A stretch of 64,000 nucleotides of DNA from Amycolatopsis sp. (GTDB lineage Bacteria > Actinomycetota > Actinomycetes > Mycobacteriales > Pseudonocardiaceae): NCBI RefSeq assembly GCF_025464955.1, contig NZ_JAODNM010000130.1, forward strand, positions 17,875-81,874, in the 5' to 3' direction. Made by a program: the position numbers and the translations under genes. Position 1 is the first letter of the stretch; the number at the start of each line of letters is the position of its first letter. Below the pieces are notes generated by a model. It ran no database searches. It was not told the DNA's origin and saw only the letters and a list, made by a program, of their open reading frames with translations. Positions 16,815 through 24,648 of this stretch are shown here, piece after piece.

Positions 16815-18415
16815 CGACAGTCGAAGCACCTCCGGCCCAGCCGGAAAAGCCCTACCGCCCCACGCTCGCGCGGCGGGTGCTGGCCTTCCTGCGCAACACC
16901 TGGCGCGGCCTGACCTCGATGCGCACCGCGCTGGTGCTGCTCTTCCTGCTCGCGCTCGGCGCGCTGCCCGGTGCCCTGCTGCCGCAGCGGGCGTTGAACG
17001 GCCCGAAGACCGACGCCTTCATCGCGTCCCACGGCTGGTGGGGCACGCTGCTGGACAAGCTCGAGTTCTTCACCGTCTACTCCAGCATCTGGTTCTCCGC
17101 GATCTACCTGCTGCTGATGATCTCGCTCGTCGGCTGCCTCGTACCCCGCCTCGTCGACTACGTCCGCGCGATCGGCGCGAAGCCCGTGCTGACCCCGCGC
17201 AACCTCTCGCGGATGCCGCACTACCACCGAGCCGTCGTCAAGGATTCCCCGGACGAGGTCATGGCCGCGGCGAACGCCCGGCTTTCGCGCTGGCGGCATA
17301 CCGAGCGCGAGGAAACCGGCTCGCGGAGCCTGTCCGCCGAACGCGGCTACCTGCGCGAGACCGGAAACCTGATCTTCCACTTCTCCATGCTCGGCTTGAT
17401 CATCTTCTTCGCCCTCGGCAAGATGTTCGGCTACTCGGGCCAGGTCATCGTGCAGGCGGACGGCAGCCAGTTCTGCAACGCCGGCATCCTCGGCTACGAC
17501 TCGTTCGACGCCGGCCTCCGCGTCGACGGGACCCAGCTGGACCCGTGGTGCGTCAAGATCAACGACTTCAAGGCCCAGTACACCGAGAACGGCGAGCCGA
17601 TCCAGTACGAGTCCTCGATCGACTACCAGTCCGGTGACGACCTCAAGACCGGCACCTGGCGGCCGTACGACCTGAAGGTCAACTCGCCGCTGCGGACCGC
17701 GGGCGACCGCGTCTACCTGCTGGGCAACGGCTTTTCGCCGAAGTTCACGGTGACCTATCCCAACGGCGAGCAGCGCAGCATGGCGACCCAGTGGGCGCCG
17801 GTGGACCAGACGACGCTGCTTTCCCAGGGCGCGACGAAGTTCGAGCCGCCGGGCATCACTGACGAAGCCGTCCGCCGCACCAAGGAGCTCGCCGTCACCG
17901 GCGTGTTCGCGCCCTCGGCGTTCATCCACGCGAACATCCTCACCTCGGCCGGCCCCCAGCTGACGCTGCCCGCGGTGGCCGTCAACGTCATGCGCGGCGA
18001 CCTCGGCACGGACAACGGGCAGGGCCAGTCGATCTTCAGTGTCGACCAGTCGATGGTCGCGGACGGCAGGCTCAAGCAGGTCGCGCGGCAGAACCTGTTC
18101 GTCGGCCAGACGATCACCCTCGACGACAAGACGCAGATCCGGTTCGACGGCGTCCAGCGCTGGGTGTCACTGCAGATTTCGCACGACCCGACGCAGGACT
18201 TCGTCCTGTTCTTCGCCATCACGATGCTCATCGGACTCGGCGGGTCGCTGCTGTTCAAACGCCGCCGGGTGTGGGTCCGGGTGATCCCGGCCGAAGATCC
18301 GGCGGGCGGTACCGTGGTCGAGATCGGCGGGCTCGCCCGCACCGATCAGGCCGGCTACGGCGAGGAGTTCGGCCGAATCGCGGAGCAGTTGGCCTCCGGC
18401 AGGAAAGGGACCTGA
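16811..18415 (+). CDS. resB: Cytochrome c biogenesis protein ResB (Ccs1)
   Basis: A 534-residue system II cytochrome c synthase subunit. Three transmembrane segments lie near the N-terminus (about 35-55, 85-105 and 185-205) and one near the C-terminus (about 455-475), with a large extracytoplasmic domain between, as usual for ResB. LRETGNLIFHFSMLG carries the conserved histidine near a membrane segment. With CcsA it exports heme and attaches it to apocytochrome c. The GTG overlapping the ccdA stop is chosen; the longer open frame upstream is the shadow of ccdA. Confidence 0.93.
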   Translation: MTTVEAPPAQPEKPYRPTLARRVLAFLRNTWRGLTSMRTALVLLFLLALGALPGALLPQRALNGPKTDAFIASHGWWGTLLDKLEFFTVYSSIWFSAIYLLLMISLVGCLVPRLVDYVRAIGAKPVLTPRNLSRMPHYHRAVVKDSPDEVMAAANARLSRWRHTEREETGSRSLSAERGYLRETGNLIFHFSMLGLIIFFALGKMFGYSGQVIVQADGSQFCNAGILGYDSFDAGLRVDGTQLDPWCVKINDFKAQYTENGEPIQYESSIDYQSGDDLKTGTWRPYDLKVNSPLRTAGDRVYLLGNGFSPKFTVTYPNGEQRSMATQWAPVDQTTLLSQGATKFEPPGITDEAVRRTKELAVTGVFAPSAFIHANILTSAGPQLTLPAVAVNVMRGDLGTDNGQGQSIFSVDQSMVADGRLKQVARQNLFVGQTITLDDKTQIRFDGVQRWVSLQISHDPTQDFVLFFAITMLIGLGGSLLFKRRRVWVRVIPAEDPAGGTVVEIGGLARTDQAGYGEEFGRIAEQLASGRKGT

Positions 18416-18417
18416 GC

Positions 18418-19398
18418 ATGCCGATCAACGAGACACTGTCCCGGTACAGCGACTGGTCGTACACCACCGCGACCGCCATCTACGTGCTGGCGCTGCTGTT
18501 CTTCCTCGTCGAGCAGAGCTTCGGCGCGAAGGGCAGGCAAGCGGCCGAGCGCCAGAAGCAGCGCGTCCGCGAGCTCGCCGGCGCCGGCGGTCCCTCGGTC
18601 ACCGAAGACGTCATCCCGCCCGCCGCGCCGAGTGCCCGTCAGGGCCGCGCCGAGCGCATCGGGCGCATGGGCGCTTCGCTGATGGTGCTCGGGGTGGTGC
18701 TGCACTTCTCCGCGATCGTGCTGCGCGGCTTCGCGACCCACCGGGCGCCGTGGGGCAACATGTACGAGTACGGCATGGCGGTCACGTTCGTCGCCGCGGT
18801 CACCTGGCTCGTGGTGATCAGGAAGTTCCCGGTGCGCCACCTGTCCGGGTTCATGCTGCTGCCCGTCGTGATCCTGATGTTCGTCAACGGGACCCTGCTC
18901 TACACGATCGCGGCCCCGGTCCAGCCCGCGCTGCAGTCGTACTGGCTGGTCATCCACGTCTCGGCGGCAGTGATCGCGTCCGGGGTGTTCATGGTCCCCG
19001 GTGTCGCCAGCGTGCTCTACCTGTTCCGCTCGGCGCACGACAAGAACCCGGCGAAGTTCCCCCGAATGGGGCCGAAGCTGCCCGAGGCCGCGGTGCTCGA
19101 CCGCATCGCCTACCGGATGACCATCATCGCGTTCCCGATCTTCACCTTCGGCGTGCTCTGCGGCGCGGTGTGGGCCGAGGCCGCGTGGGGCCGCTTCTGG
19201 GGCTGGGACCCCAAGGAGACCTGCGCGTTCGTAGCCTGGGTGTTCTACGCGGCCTACCTGCACTCGCGGGCGACAGCCGGCTGGCGCGGGACCAGGGCCG
19301 CGGTGATCAACGTCGTCGGGTTCGCCGCGATGGTGTTCAACCTCTTCTTCATCAACCTCGTCACCACGGGGCTCCACTCCTACGCCGGACTCGGCTGA
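18418..19398 (+). CDS. ccsA: Cytochrome c biogenesis protein CcsA/CcsB (heme handling)
   Basis: A 326-residue membrane protein with about eight hydrophobic segments and the Trp-rich heme-binding motif WGRFWGWDPKET near residues 259-270. Histidines in HFSAIVLRG, IHVSA and LHSYAG are the expected external and membrane ligands. It partners ResB to form the system II cytochrome c synthase. It starts two bases after the resB stop, behind an AGGAAAGGG ribosome site inside the end of resB. Confidence 0.93.
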   Translation: MPINETLSRYSDWSYTTATAIYVLALLFFLVEQSFGAKGRQAAERQKQRVRELAGAGGPSVTEDVIPPAAPSARQGRAERIGRMGASLMVLGVVLHFSAIVLRGFATHRAPWGNMYEYGMAVTFVAAVTWLVVIRKFPVRHLSGFMLLPVVILMFVNGTLLYTIAAPVQPALQSYWLVIHVSAAVIASGVFMVPGVASVLYLFRSAHDKNPAKFPRMGPKLPEAAVLDRIAYRMTIIAFPIFTFGVLCGAVWAEAAWGRFWGWDPKETCAFVAWVFYAAYLHSRATAGWRGTRAAVINVVGFAAMVFNLFFINLVTTGLHSYAGLG

Positions 19399-19509
19399 TT
19401 CCCTTTAGGTTGCGGCCCGGACTCGGCGAGGGGGCTGAGTAGGACACAGCGGCTTCTCCCGGCTACCGTCACCGAGTACTGAAGACGACGTTCCAGGAGG
19501 ATTCCAGCT

Positions 19510-20871
19510 GTGACCGGCCCCAGCGACGAGTCGTCCCCCGACAGCCCCGAAACCGGCGCGACCCCGGTGGAACCAAGCCCGGGGATGTTCTCCGATGACC
19601 GGACGGACTCGACGCCACACCCCGGGACGGGCGGTTATCCAGTACCGAACCCGGCCACTTCGGGCCCGCACCAGGTGCCTGCCCCGCAGCCGCAGAACCC
19701 GGCCGTGTCCGGCCCGTACCCGGTGCCTGGCGCGCAGCAGCATGCCTACTACGCCGAGGCCACGCCGTCCGGCCCGCAGCCCGTCCAGCAGCAGCCTCAG
19801 CAGCAGTACGCCCAGCAGCCGCAGCACCAGGGTTACGACCAGAACCTGCCGCCGCTTCAGCCGCAGTACCCCGATCCTTCGCAGTACCAGCAGCAGCCCC
19901 AGTCGGCGATCCCGTTGCCGCAGCCCCAGTCGCAGCATGGCCGCCACGCCCACGACGGCCCGGCGGACCTGGCCACCGCACATCTGGTCAAGCAGAACAA
20001 GCGGCGGCCGCAGTCGGGGTGGCGCAAGGCGGTCTATGTCGGCACCGGGAAGCTCCTCAACCCCGGCGAGAGCCCGGCCGACCAGCGCCGCCGCGAGCTG
20101 ATCGCGCAGGTCAACCAGCCACTGCGCGGCTGCTACAAGATCGCGATGCTCAGTCTCAAAGGCGGCGTCGGCAAGACCACCACCACGACCACCCTCGGCG
20201 CGACGTTCGCGTCGCTGCGGGGAGACCGCGTCGTCGCCGTGGACGCGAACCCGGACCGCGGCACGCTGTCGCAGAAGATTCCGATCGAGACGACCGCGAC
20301 CGTGCGGCACCTGCTGCGCGACGCGGACAAGATCACTCGGTACAGCGATGTCCGCTCGTACACGTCGCAGGGGTCCAGCCGGCTGGAGATCCTCGCCAGC
20401 GAGCAGGACCCGGCGGTGTCCGAAGCCTTCTCCGAGAGCGACTACCGCCGCGCGGTGAACCTGCTCGAGCACTTCTACAACATCGTGCTCACCGACTGCG
20501 GCACCGGCCTGATGCACTCCGCGATGAAGGGCGTCCTCGACGTCGCAGACTCGCTGGTACTGGTGTCCTCCGGCTCGGTCGACGGGGCACGCAGCGCCTC
20601 CGCCACGCTCGACTGGCTCGATGCGCACGGTTACGGCGAGCTGGTCAAACGGTCTGTCGCGGTGATCAACTCGGTGCGGCCGAAGGGCGGCTCTGTCGAC
20701 CTCGACAAGCTGTCCGCGCACTTCGGGGCCCGCGTCCGCGCGGTGTGCCGGATCCCGTTCGACCCGCACCTGGAAGAGGGCGCGGAGATCGAGCTCGAAC
20801 GCCTGAACCCGGACACCCGGCTGAGCCTGCTCGAGCTGGCAGCCACCGTCGCGGACGGTTTCGCGCGCTAG
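19510..20871 (+). CDS. MinD/ParA-like ATPase with a Pro/Gln-rich N-terminal region
   Basis: A 453-residue protein. Residues 1-155 are low-complexity, rich in Pro and Gln (runs such as QQQPQQQYAQQPQHQ), then a conserved linker and a deviant Walker A P-loop LKGGVGKTTTTTT at about 216-228. The rest fits the SIMIBI/MinD fold (VDANPDRGTLSQK; VLTDCGTGLMH). Similar proteins with disordered N-termini occur around mycobacterial type VII secretion loci (EspI-like) and elsewhere in actinomycetes, where some act in polar positioning or secretion. No ESX gene is present here, so a role is not assigned. The GTG start has a strong AGGAGG 9 bases ahead, and a terminator follows the stop. Confidence 0.85.
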   Translation: MTGPSDESSPDSPETGATPVEPSPGMFSDDRTDSTPHPGTGGYPVPNPATSGPHQVPAPQPQNPAVSGPYPVPGAQQHAYYAEATPSGPQPVQQQPQQQYAQQPQHQGYDQNLPPLQPQYPDPSQYQQQPQSAIPLPQPQSQHGRHAHDGPADLATAHLVKQNKRRPQSGWRKAVYVGTGKLLNPGESPADQRRRELIAQVNQPLRGCYKIAMLSLKGGVGKTTTTTTLGATFASLRGDRVVAVDANPDRGTLSQKIPIETTATVRHLLRDADKITRYSDVRSYTSQGSSRLEILASEQDPAVSEAFSESDYRRAVNLLEHFYNIVLTDCGTGLMHSAMKGVLDVADSLVLVSSGSVDGARSASATLDWLDAHGYGELVKRSVAVINSVRPKGGSVDLDKLSAHFGARVRAVCRIPFDPHLEEGAEIELERLNPDTRLSLLELAATVADGFAR

Positions 20872-20890
20872 CTGGCTAGTTCCTCAACTC

Positions 20891-20939
20891 AACGTAAAGG
20901 CCCCCTTTGCTGTTTCGGCATAGGGGGCCTTTACGTTTT
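20891..20939. terminator. Strong bidirectional terminator
   Basis: An inverted repeat around CGTAAAGGCCCCCTTTGC, with a short loop and a run of Ts on the plus side, lies 19 bases after the ATPase gene and 11 bases before the end of the convergent small gene. The arm resembles the family B arm CGTGAAGGCCACCTTCAC, so it may be a diverged family B element. Confidence 0.85.
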
Positions 20940-20950
20940 GAAGAACAGGC

Positions 20951-21133
20951 TTACTCCTCGGGCGTGTCCCGGGGGCGGCGCTGGTCTTCACCGAGTTTGC
21001 GGAGGAAGTCCGGGTCGTCGTCGGGTGCCAAGGTCGCTGAGCGTGACGGGACACCGACGCGCTCCGGACCGAAGGCCCGCCACAACAGTACGGCGATCGT
21101 GAATGCACCGACCACCGCGAGCAGGTAGACCAT
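20951..21133 (-). CDS. Small single-pass membrane protein (60 aa)
   Basis: Residues 2-20 (VYLLAVVGAFTIAVLLWRA) form one transmembrane helix; the rest is a charged cytoplasmic tail ending RPRDTPEE. The ATG has a strong GGAAAGGA ribosome site, which supports a real gene despite its size. The function is unknown. It converges on the MinD-like ATPase gene across a terminator. Confidence 0.75.
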   Translation of the reverse strand: MVYLLAVVGAFTIAVLLWRAFGPERVGVPSRSATLAPDDDPDFLRKLGEDQRRPRDTPEE

Positions 21134-21244
21134 GCTCGCTCCTTTCCGTGTGCGGGACCAACGGTCCGTTCCTGCTGTGAGGTTAATCCTTCGACGGAGT
21201 TTCCCACGGCCTGGTTACGAACAGTGTACTGAGCCGATACGACA

Positions 21245-21303
21245 ACGAAGGGTCGTGAGTGGCCACGCCGGGTACCCGGCATGACCACTCACGACCCTTC
21301 GCG
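21245..21303. repeat. Long palindrome downstream of bldC, related to family C
   Basis: An inverted repeat with outer arms CGAAGGGTCGTGAGTGG and an inner palindrome CCGGGTACCCGG. The outer arm shares TCGTGAGTG with the family C arm. It lies between the bldC 3' end (21343) and the start of the small membrane-protein gene on the same strand, and probably terminates bldC. Confidence 0.7.
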
Positions 21304-21314
21304 GCCGTTGAACG

Positions 21315-21356
21315 TCAAATCTTGCGCGTCAAATCTTGCGCGTCAAATCTTGCGCG
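21315..21356 (-). repeat. Triplicated 14-base unit covering the bldC stop codon
   Basis: Three tandem copies of CGCGCAAGATTTGA (bldC strand). The first gives the final residues RKI and the TGA stop. As 14 is not a multiple of three, the three TGA copies fall in three different reading frames. Confidence 0.85.
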
Positions 21357-21555
21357 TGGGCTCACTCGCGTCGGTGGTCAGCTCCGCAAGGAGTTCATTG
21401 ACCTCGGACTCCCGGAACCGACGGTGCCCACCTGGGGTCCTGATCGATCCGATGCGCCCGGCAGTCGCCCACCGAGTGACCGTCTTCGGGTCTACTCGGA
21501 ACAACGCGGCGACCTCACCTGGCGTGAGCAGTCGGCCTGACATGGTCGCGGTCAC
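21343..21555 (-). CDS. bldC: BldC-like developmental regulator (MerR-type HTH)
   Basis: A 70-residue single-domain DNA-binding protein. LLTPGEVAALFRVDPKTVTRWATAGRI followed by GGHRRFRESEV is a near-textbook BldC: a winged helix-turn-helix that binds cooperatively to direct repeats and delays sporulation genes in streptomycetes. The GTG at 21555 is chosen over the ATG at 21543 because GGAGG sits 6 bases before it. The gene ends in three tandem copies of a 14-base unit (21315-21356) that includes its stop codon. It is divergent from the Lrp gene with a 214-base gap. Confidence 0.9.
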   Translation of the reverse strand: MTATMSGRLLTPGEVAALFRVDPKTVTRWATAGRIGSIRTPGGHRRFRESEVNELLAELTTDASEPTRKI

Positions 21556-21769
21556 TTTCCGCCTCCTTCACGACTTCGCTGCTATACCGGTGTGTATCGG
21601 ACCCTTTGCCCGTCGCGCCGGCCAGCTAACACGGCAATCGTTGCATCTCACCCGTCAGGTACTCGAACGGTTGTCCAAGGGTAAAGAGGTCGTAAAGGAC
21701 AAAACAGACTTTGGTTGCACACGCCTGCCACCGCGTGGGCACGGAGTCCGCGCGGCTTAAATAGAGCCC

Positions 21770-22243
21770 ATGGATGTTGTGGACAGGAAAATCATCGCCG
21801 CGCTGCGGGTGAACGGTCGGGCAACATATGCCGACCTGGGCCGGCTGGTCGGGCTGTCGGCGTCGTCGGTGCACGAGCGGGTGGGGAAACTCGAGTCCGG
21901 CGGGGTGATCACCGGGTACCACGCGCTGGTCAACCCGAGCGCGGTCGGCCTCGGGGTGACGGCGCTCGTCGGCATCCAGCCGACGGACACGGCGACGGAC
22001 GAGGATGTCGCGGAGTCCCTGGGGGAGCTTGACGAGGTCGAGAGCTGCTACGCGGTGGCCGGGGACGATGCGTTCGTGGTGAAGGTCCGGGTGTCGACAG
22101 TCGACGACCTCGAGCGCACGCTGGGCCGGTTGCGGCGGATTTCCGGGGTCGCGCGGACGCATACGACCGTGGTGCTGTCGACGAGGTTCGAAGGCCGGGC
22201 GAACAACGCGGGGTTGGAAGACGAATCAACTGGTGGCGCGTAA
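21770..22243 (+). CDS. Lrp/AsnC-family transcriptional regulator
   Basis: A 157-residue regulator. The N-terminal winged helix-turn-helix is clear (VDRKIIAALRVNGRATYADL, then VGLSASSVHERVGKLESGGVI, residues about 3-45), followed by the RAM/ligand domain with the usual beta-alpha-beta-beta-alpha-beta pattern (ALVGIQP, CYAVAGDDAFVVKV). Such proteins respond to amino acids and form octamers. A nearby target could be the Cds1-like PLP gene two genes downstream. A DUF4229 gene starts 11 bases after the stop. Confidence 0.92.
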   Translation: MDVVDRKIIAALRVNGRATYADLGRLVGLSASSVHERVGKLESGGVITGYHALVNPSAVGLGVTALVGIQPTDTATDEDVAESLGELDEVESCYAVAGDDAFVVKVRVSTVDDLERTLGRLRRISGVARTHTTVVLSTRFEGRANNAGLEDESTGGA

Positions 22244-22254
22244 CCTGCTTCGAT

Positions 22255-22530
22255 GTGAGCTCTGAACGCGCTGATAGCCACCTCGCCCGCGACCTGGTCG
22301 TCTACGTGCTGGCGCGGTTCGCGCTGGTCGCCGTGGTGGCCTGGGTGCTGACGTTGTTCTCGGTGCCGCTGCTGGTCGCGGTGGCGGTCGGGATCGTCGC
22401 CGGGCTGCCGATCGGGCTGCTGGTGCTCCGGCCGCTGAACCAGCGGGTCACCGCGGGGCTCGCCGAACGCAACAAGGGCCGCGCCAGCGAGCGCGCGAAG
22501 CTCCGCGCCGAGCTGCGCGGCGAGCAGTGA
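22255..22530 (+). CDS. DUF4229-type small membrane protein
   Basis: A 91-residue protein with two adjacent transmembrane segments (about 12-32 and 36-56: LVVYVLARFALVAVVAWVL and PLLVAVAVGIVAGLPIGLLV) and a basic C-terminal tail (AERNKGRASERAKLRAELRG). It resembles the DUF4229 family seen in actinobacteria, often near menaquinone genes. Function unknown. GTG start; its stop overlaps the next gene's GTG. Confidence 0.8.
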   Translation: MSSERADSHLARDLVVYVLARFALVAVVAWVLTLFSVPLLVAVAVGIVAGLPIGLLVLRPLNQRVTAGLAERNKGRASERAKLRAELRGEQ

Positions 22531-23618
22531 CCGGTCGCGGCCTGCAGCGCCGCAGCTGGATCCGGGAGGCCGTCCGCATCATCGAGGCCGACGCCAACCG
22601 CAGCGCCGACACCCATCTGCACGTCTTCCCACTGCCCACGGACTGGGGCATCGACCTTTACCTGAAGGACGAGTCGGTGCACCCCACCGGCTCGCTCAAG
22701 CACCGGCTGGCGCGTTCGCTGCTGCTGTATGGCCTGGTCAACGGCCAGATCGGCCCCGGAACCGTGCTCATCGAGGCGTCCAGCGGGTCCACCGCGGTGT
22801 CCGAGGCGTACTTCGCGCGGATGCTCGGGCTCGAGTTCGTCACGGTCGTGCCGCGCAAGACGAGCCCGGAGAAGATCTCGCTCATCGAGTTCTACGGCGG
22901 CCGTTGCCACTTCGTCGACTCGCCCGCGGAGATGTACAGCGAGGCCGAGCGGCTCGCGGAGGAATGCAACGGTCATTACCTCGACCAGTTCACCTACGCC
23001 GAGCGCGCGACAGACTGGCGTGGCAACAACAACATCGCCGAGTCGGTGTACGCGCAGATGGTGTCGGAGCGGCATCCGGTGCCGGCCTGGATCGTGGTCG
23101 GCGCAGGCACCGGCGGCACCAGCGCGACCTTCGGCCGGTACGTGCGGTATCGCCGTCACACCACCAAGGTCGCCGTCGTCGACCCGGAGAACTCGTCGTT
23201 CTACGGCGCGTGGCAATCGCGTGATCTCGACCACGCGACCGGGATGTCGTCGCGGATCGAGGGCATCGGGCGGCCGCGGGTCGAGCCGTCGTTCGTCCCG
23301 GGCGTGATCGACGAGATGCTGCAGGTGCCCGACGCGGGCTCCCTGGCGGCCATCCGGTTGCTGCGCGAGCGGACGGGGCACTGGGCAGGCGGCTCGACCG
23401 GCACGAACCTCTACGGCACGTTCGTGCTGATCTCGCGGATGCTGGAAGAAGGCCAGGCAGGCAGCGTCGTCACGCTGGTCTGCGACGGCGGCGAGCGCTA
23501 CGCGGACACGTACTACAACGACGACTGGCTCGCGGAACAGAACCTCGACATCAAGCCGTACGCCGCGGTGTTCGAGGAGTTCCTGCGCTCGGGCAAGTTC
23601 CTCCCGCCCGGGGTTTAG
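22527..23618 (+). CDS. PLP-dependent cysteine synthase-family enzyme, Cds1-like (cysteine desulfhydrase)
   Basis: A 363-residue fold-type II PLP enzyme. The Schiff-base lysine is in HPTGSLKHRLARSL (about residue 58), followed by ASSGSTAVSEAYFARML (the phosphate/Asn loop variant) and the Gly-rich GAGTGGTSATFGRY (about 192-205). The C-terminal VTLVCDGGERYADTYY is typical of the mycobacterial Cds1 group, which releases sulfide, pyruvate and ammonia from cysteine; by family knowledge, not by any shown residue. A true cysteine synthase is the alternative. It overlaps the DUF4229 gene by four bases and converges on menA across a family B element. Confidence 0.82.
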   Translation: MTGRGLQRRSWIREAVRIIEADANRSADTHLHVFPLPTDWGIDLYLKDESVHPTGSLKHRLARSLLLYGLVNGQIGPGTVLIEASSGSTAVSEAYFARMLGLEFVTVVPRKTSPEKISLIEFYGGRCHFVDSPAEMYSEAERLAEECNGHYLDQFTYAERATDWRGNNNIAESVYAQMVSERHPVPAWIVVGAGTGGTSATFGRYVRYRRHTTKVAVVDPENSSFYGAWQSRDLDHATGMSSRIEGIGRPRVEPSFVPGVIDEMLQVPDAGSLAAIRLLRERTGHWAGGSTGTNLYGTFVLISRMLEEGQAGSVVTLVCDGGERYADTYYNDDWLAEQNLDIKPYAAVFEEFLRSGKFLPPGV

Positions 23619-23621
23619 CAA

Positions 23622-23680
23622 CTGGACGTGAAGGCCACCTTCACAACGAATTACGCAATGAAGGTGGCCTTCACGTCCAA
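23622..23680. repeat. Family B palindromic element (copy B1)
   Basis: Arms CTGGACGTGAAGGCCACC and its complement around a 15-base loop, filling the gap between the convergent Cds1-like gene and menA almost exactly. Each arm contains GTGAAGGCCACCTTCA, itself able to form a small hairpin, so two alternative folds exist. Probably a bidirectional terminator. Confidence 0.85.
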
Positions 23681-24553
23681 TCAGAGCAGCGCGAAGCCGA
23701 CAGTGGTGAGGACGGCCCAGGCGAGCATCGCGAGGCCGGTGTCGCGCAGCGCGGGGATCAGTTCGCGGCCCGTCTTGCCGCCGCTGACGGCCTTCACCGA
23801 GCTCCGCAGCAGCGGCGCGGTGAGCAGGCCGAGCAGGAGCAGCGGGTGCCACACGCCCAGCAGAACACTCACCACGAACGGCGCAGTGATCAGACCCAGG
23901 TAGAACCGGCGGGTGCCCTTGTCGCCGAGGCGGACGGCGAGGGTGCGCTTGCCGGACTCGATGTCGGTCGGGATGTCGCGCAGGTTGTTCGCGGTGAGCA
24001 CGCCGGTCGAGAAGCAGCCGACGGCGACCGCGCAGCCGAGCGCGGCCCAGCTGACGTGCCCGGCCTGGACGTAGACCGTGCCGAGGACCCCGGCGAGGCC
24101 GAAGAAGACGAAGACGGCGATCTCGCCGAAACCGTAGTAGCCGTACGGCTTCTTGCCGCCGGTGTAGAACCACGCGCCGATGATGCAGAGCGCGCCCATG
24201 ATCAGCAGCCACCAGTGGCCGGACACCGCGACGAGCACCAGCCCGAGCACCCCGGCAAGGCCCAGCGACGTCAACGCGGCGGTGAGTACGGCCTTCGGCT
24301 TCGCGGTCTTCGAGCCGACCAGGCGCAGCGGGCCGACCCGGTGCTCGTCCGTCCCGCGGATCCCGTCCGAGTAGTCGTTGGCGAAGTTCACCCCGACGAT
24401 CAGGGACAGCGAAACCAGCAGCGCGAGCAGCGACCGTGACCACGAGAACGTGTCGAGCGCCGTCGCCAGTCCGACCCCCGCGACGACCGGTGCCACCGCG
24501 TTGGGCAGCGTCCGCGGACGGGCCCCCTCAATCCACTGCCCCACAGTTGCCAT
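23681..24553 (-). CDS. menA: 1,4-dihydroxy-2-naphthoate polyprenyltransferase
   Basis: A 290-residue UbiA-family membrane enzyme with about eight or nine helices. It joins the isoprenoid tail to dihydroxynaphthoate, giving demethylmenaquinone. The two Asp-rich diphosphate/Mg sites are NFANDYSDGIRGTD (about 56-69) and NNLRDIPTD (about 189-197). The ATG at 24553 is chosen because the MenA N-terminus WIEGARPRTLPNAVAPV follows at once; 40 further upstream codons are open but not conserved. Located beside the family B element and near the other men genes. Confidence 0.94.
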   Translation of the reverse strand: MATVGQWIEGARPRTLPNAVAPVVAGVGLATALDTFSWSRSLLALLVSLSLIVGVNFANDYSDGIRGTDEHRVGPLRLVGSKTAKPKAVLTAALTSLGLAGVLGLVLVAVSGHWWLLIMGALCIIGAWFYTGGKKPYGYYGFGEIAVFVFFGLAGVLGTVYVQAGHVSWAALGCAVAVGCFSTGVLTANNLRDIPTDIESGKRTLAVRLGDKGTRRFYLGLITAPFVVSVLLGVWHPLLLLGLLTAPLLRSSVKAVSGGKTGRELIPALRDTGLAMLAWAVLTTVGFALL

Positions 24554-24598
24554 GGCCCCATTCTTCGGCATCGGTCCGATGTCTGGTGATCGGGTCAG

Positions 24599-24648
24599 GG
24601 CTCGAGAGTCATCCGGCCAGTCAAAACTGGCTGGAACACTCACGAGCC
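24599..24648. repeat. Family C palindromic element (copy C1), overlapping a coding end
   Basis: Inverted arms GGCTCGTGAGTGTTCC.GCC and complement with a 6-base loop TTTTGA on the minus strand. The loop contains the stop codon of the secreted protein at 24621, so one arm is translated (residues RECSSQF) and the other is untranslated. Confidence 0.8.

Noticed and set aside
22302..24443. Long minus-strand open frame of 713 codons
   Set aside because: It runs antisense to the DUF4229 and Cds1-like genes and out of frame with menA; the sequence is Arg/Ala/Gly-rich with no conserved motif, as expected from GC-rich DNA.
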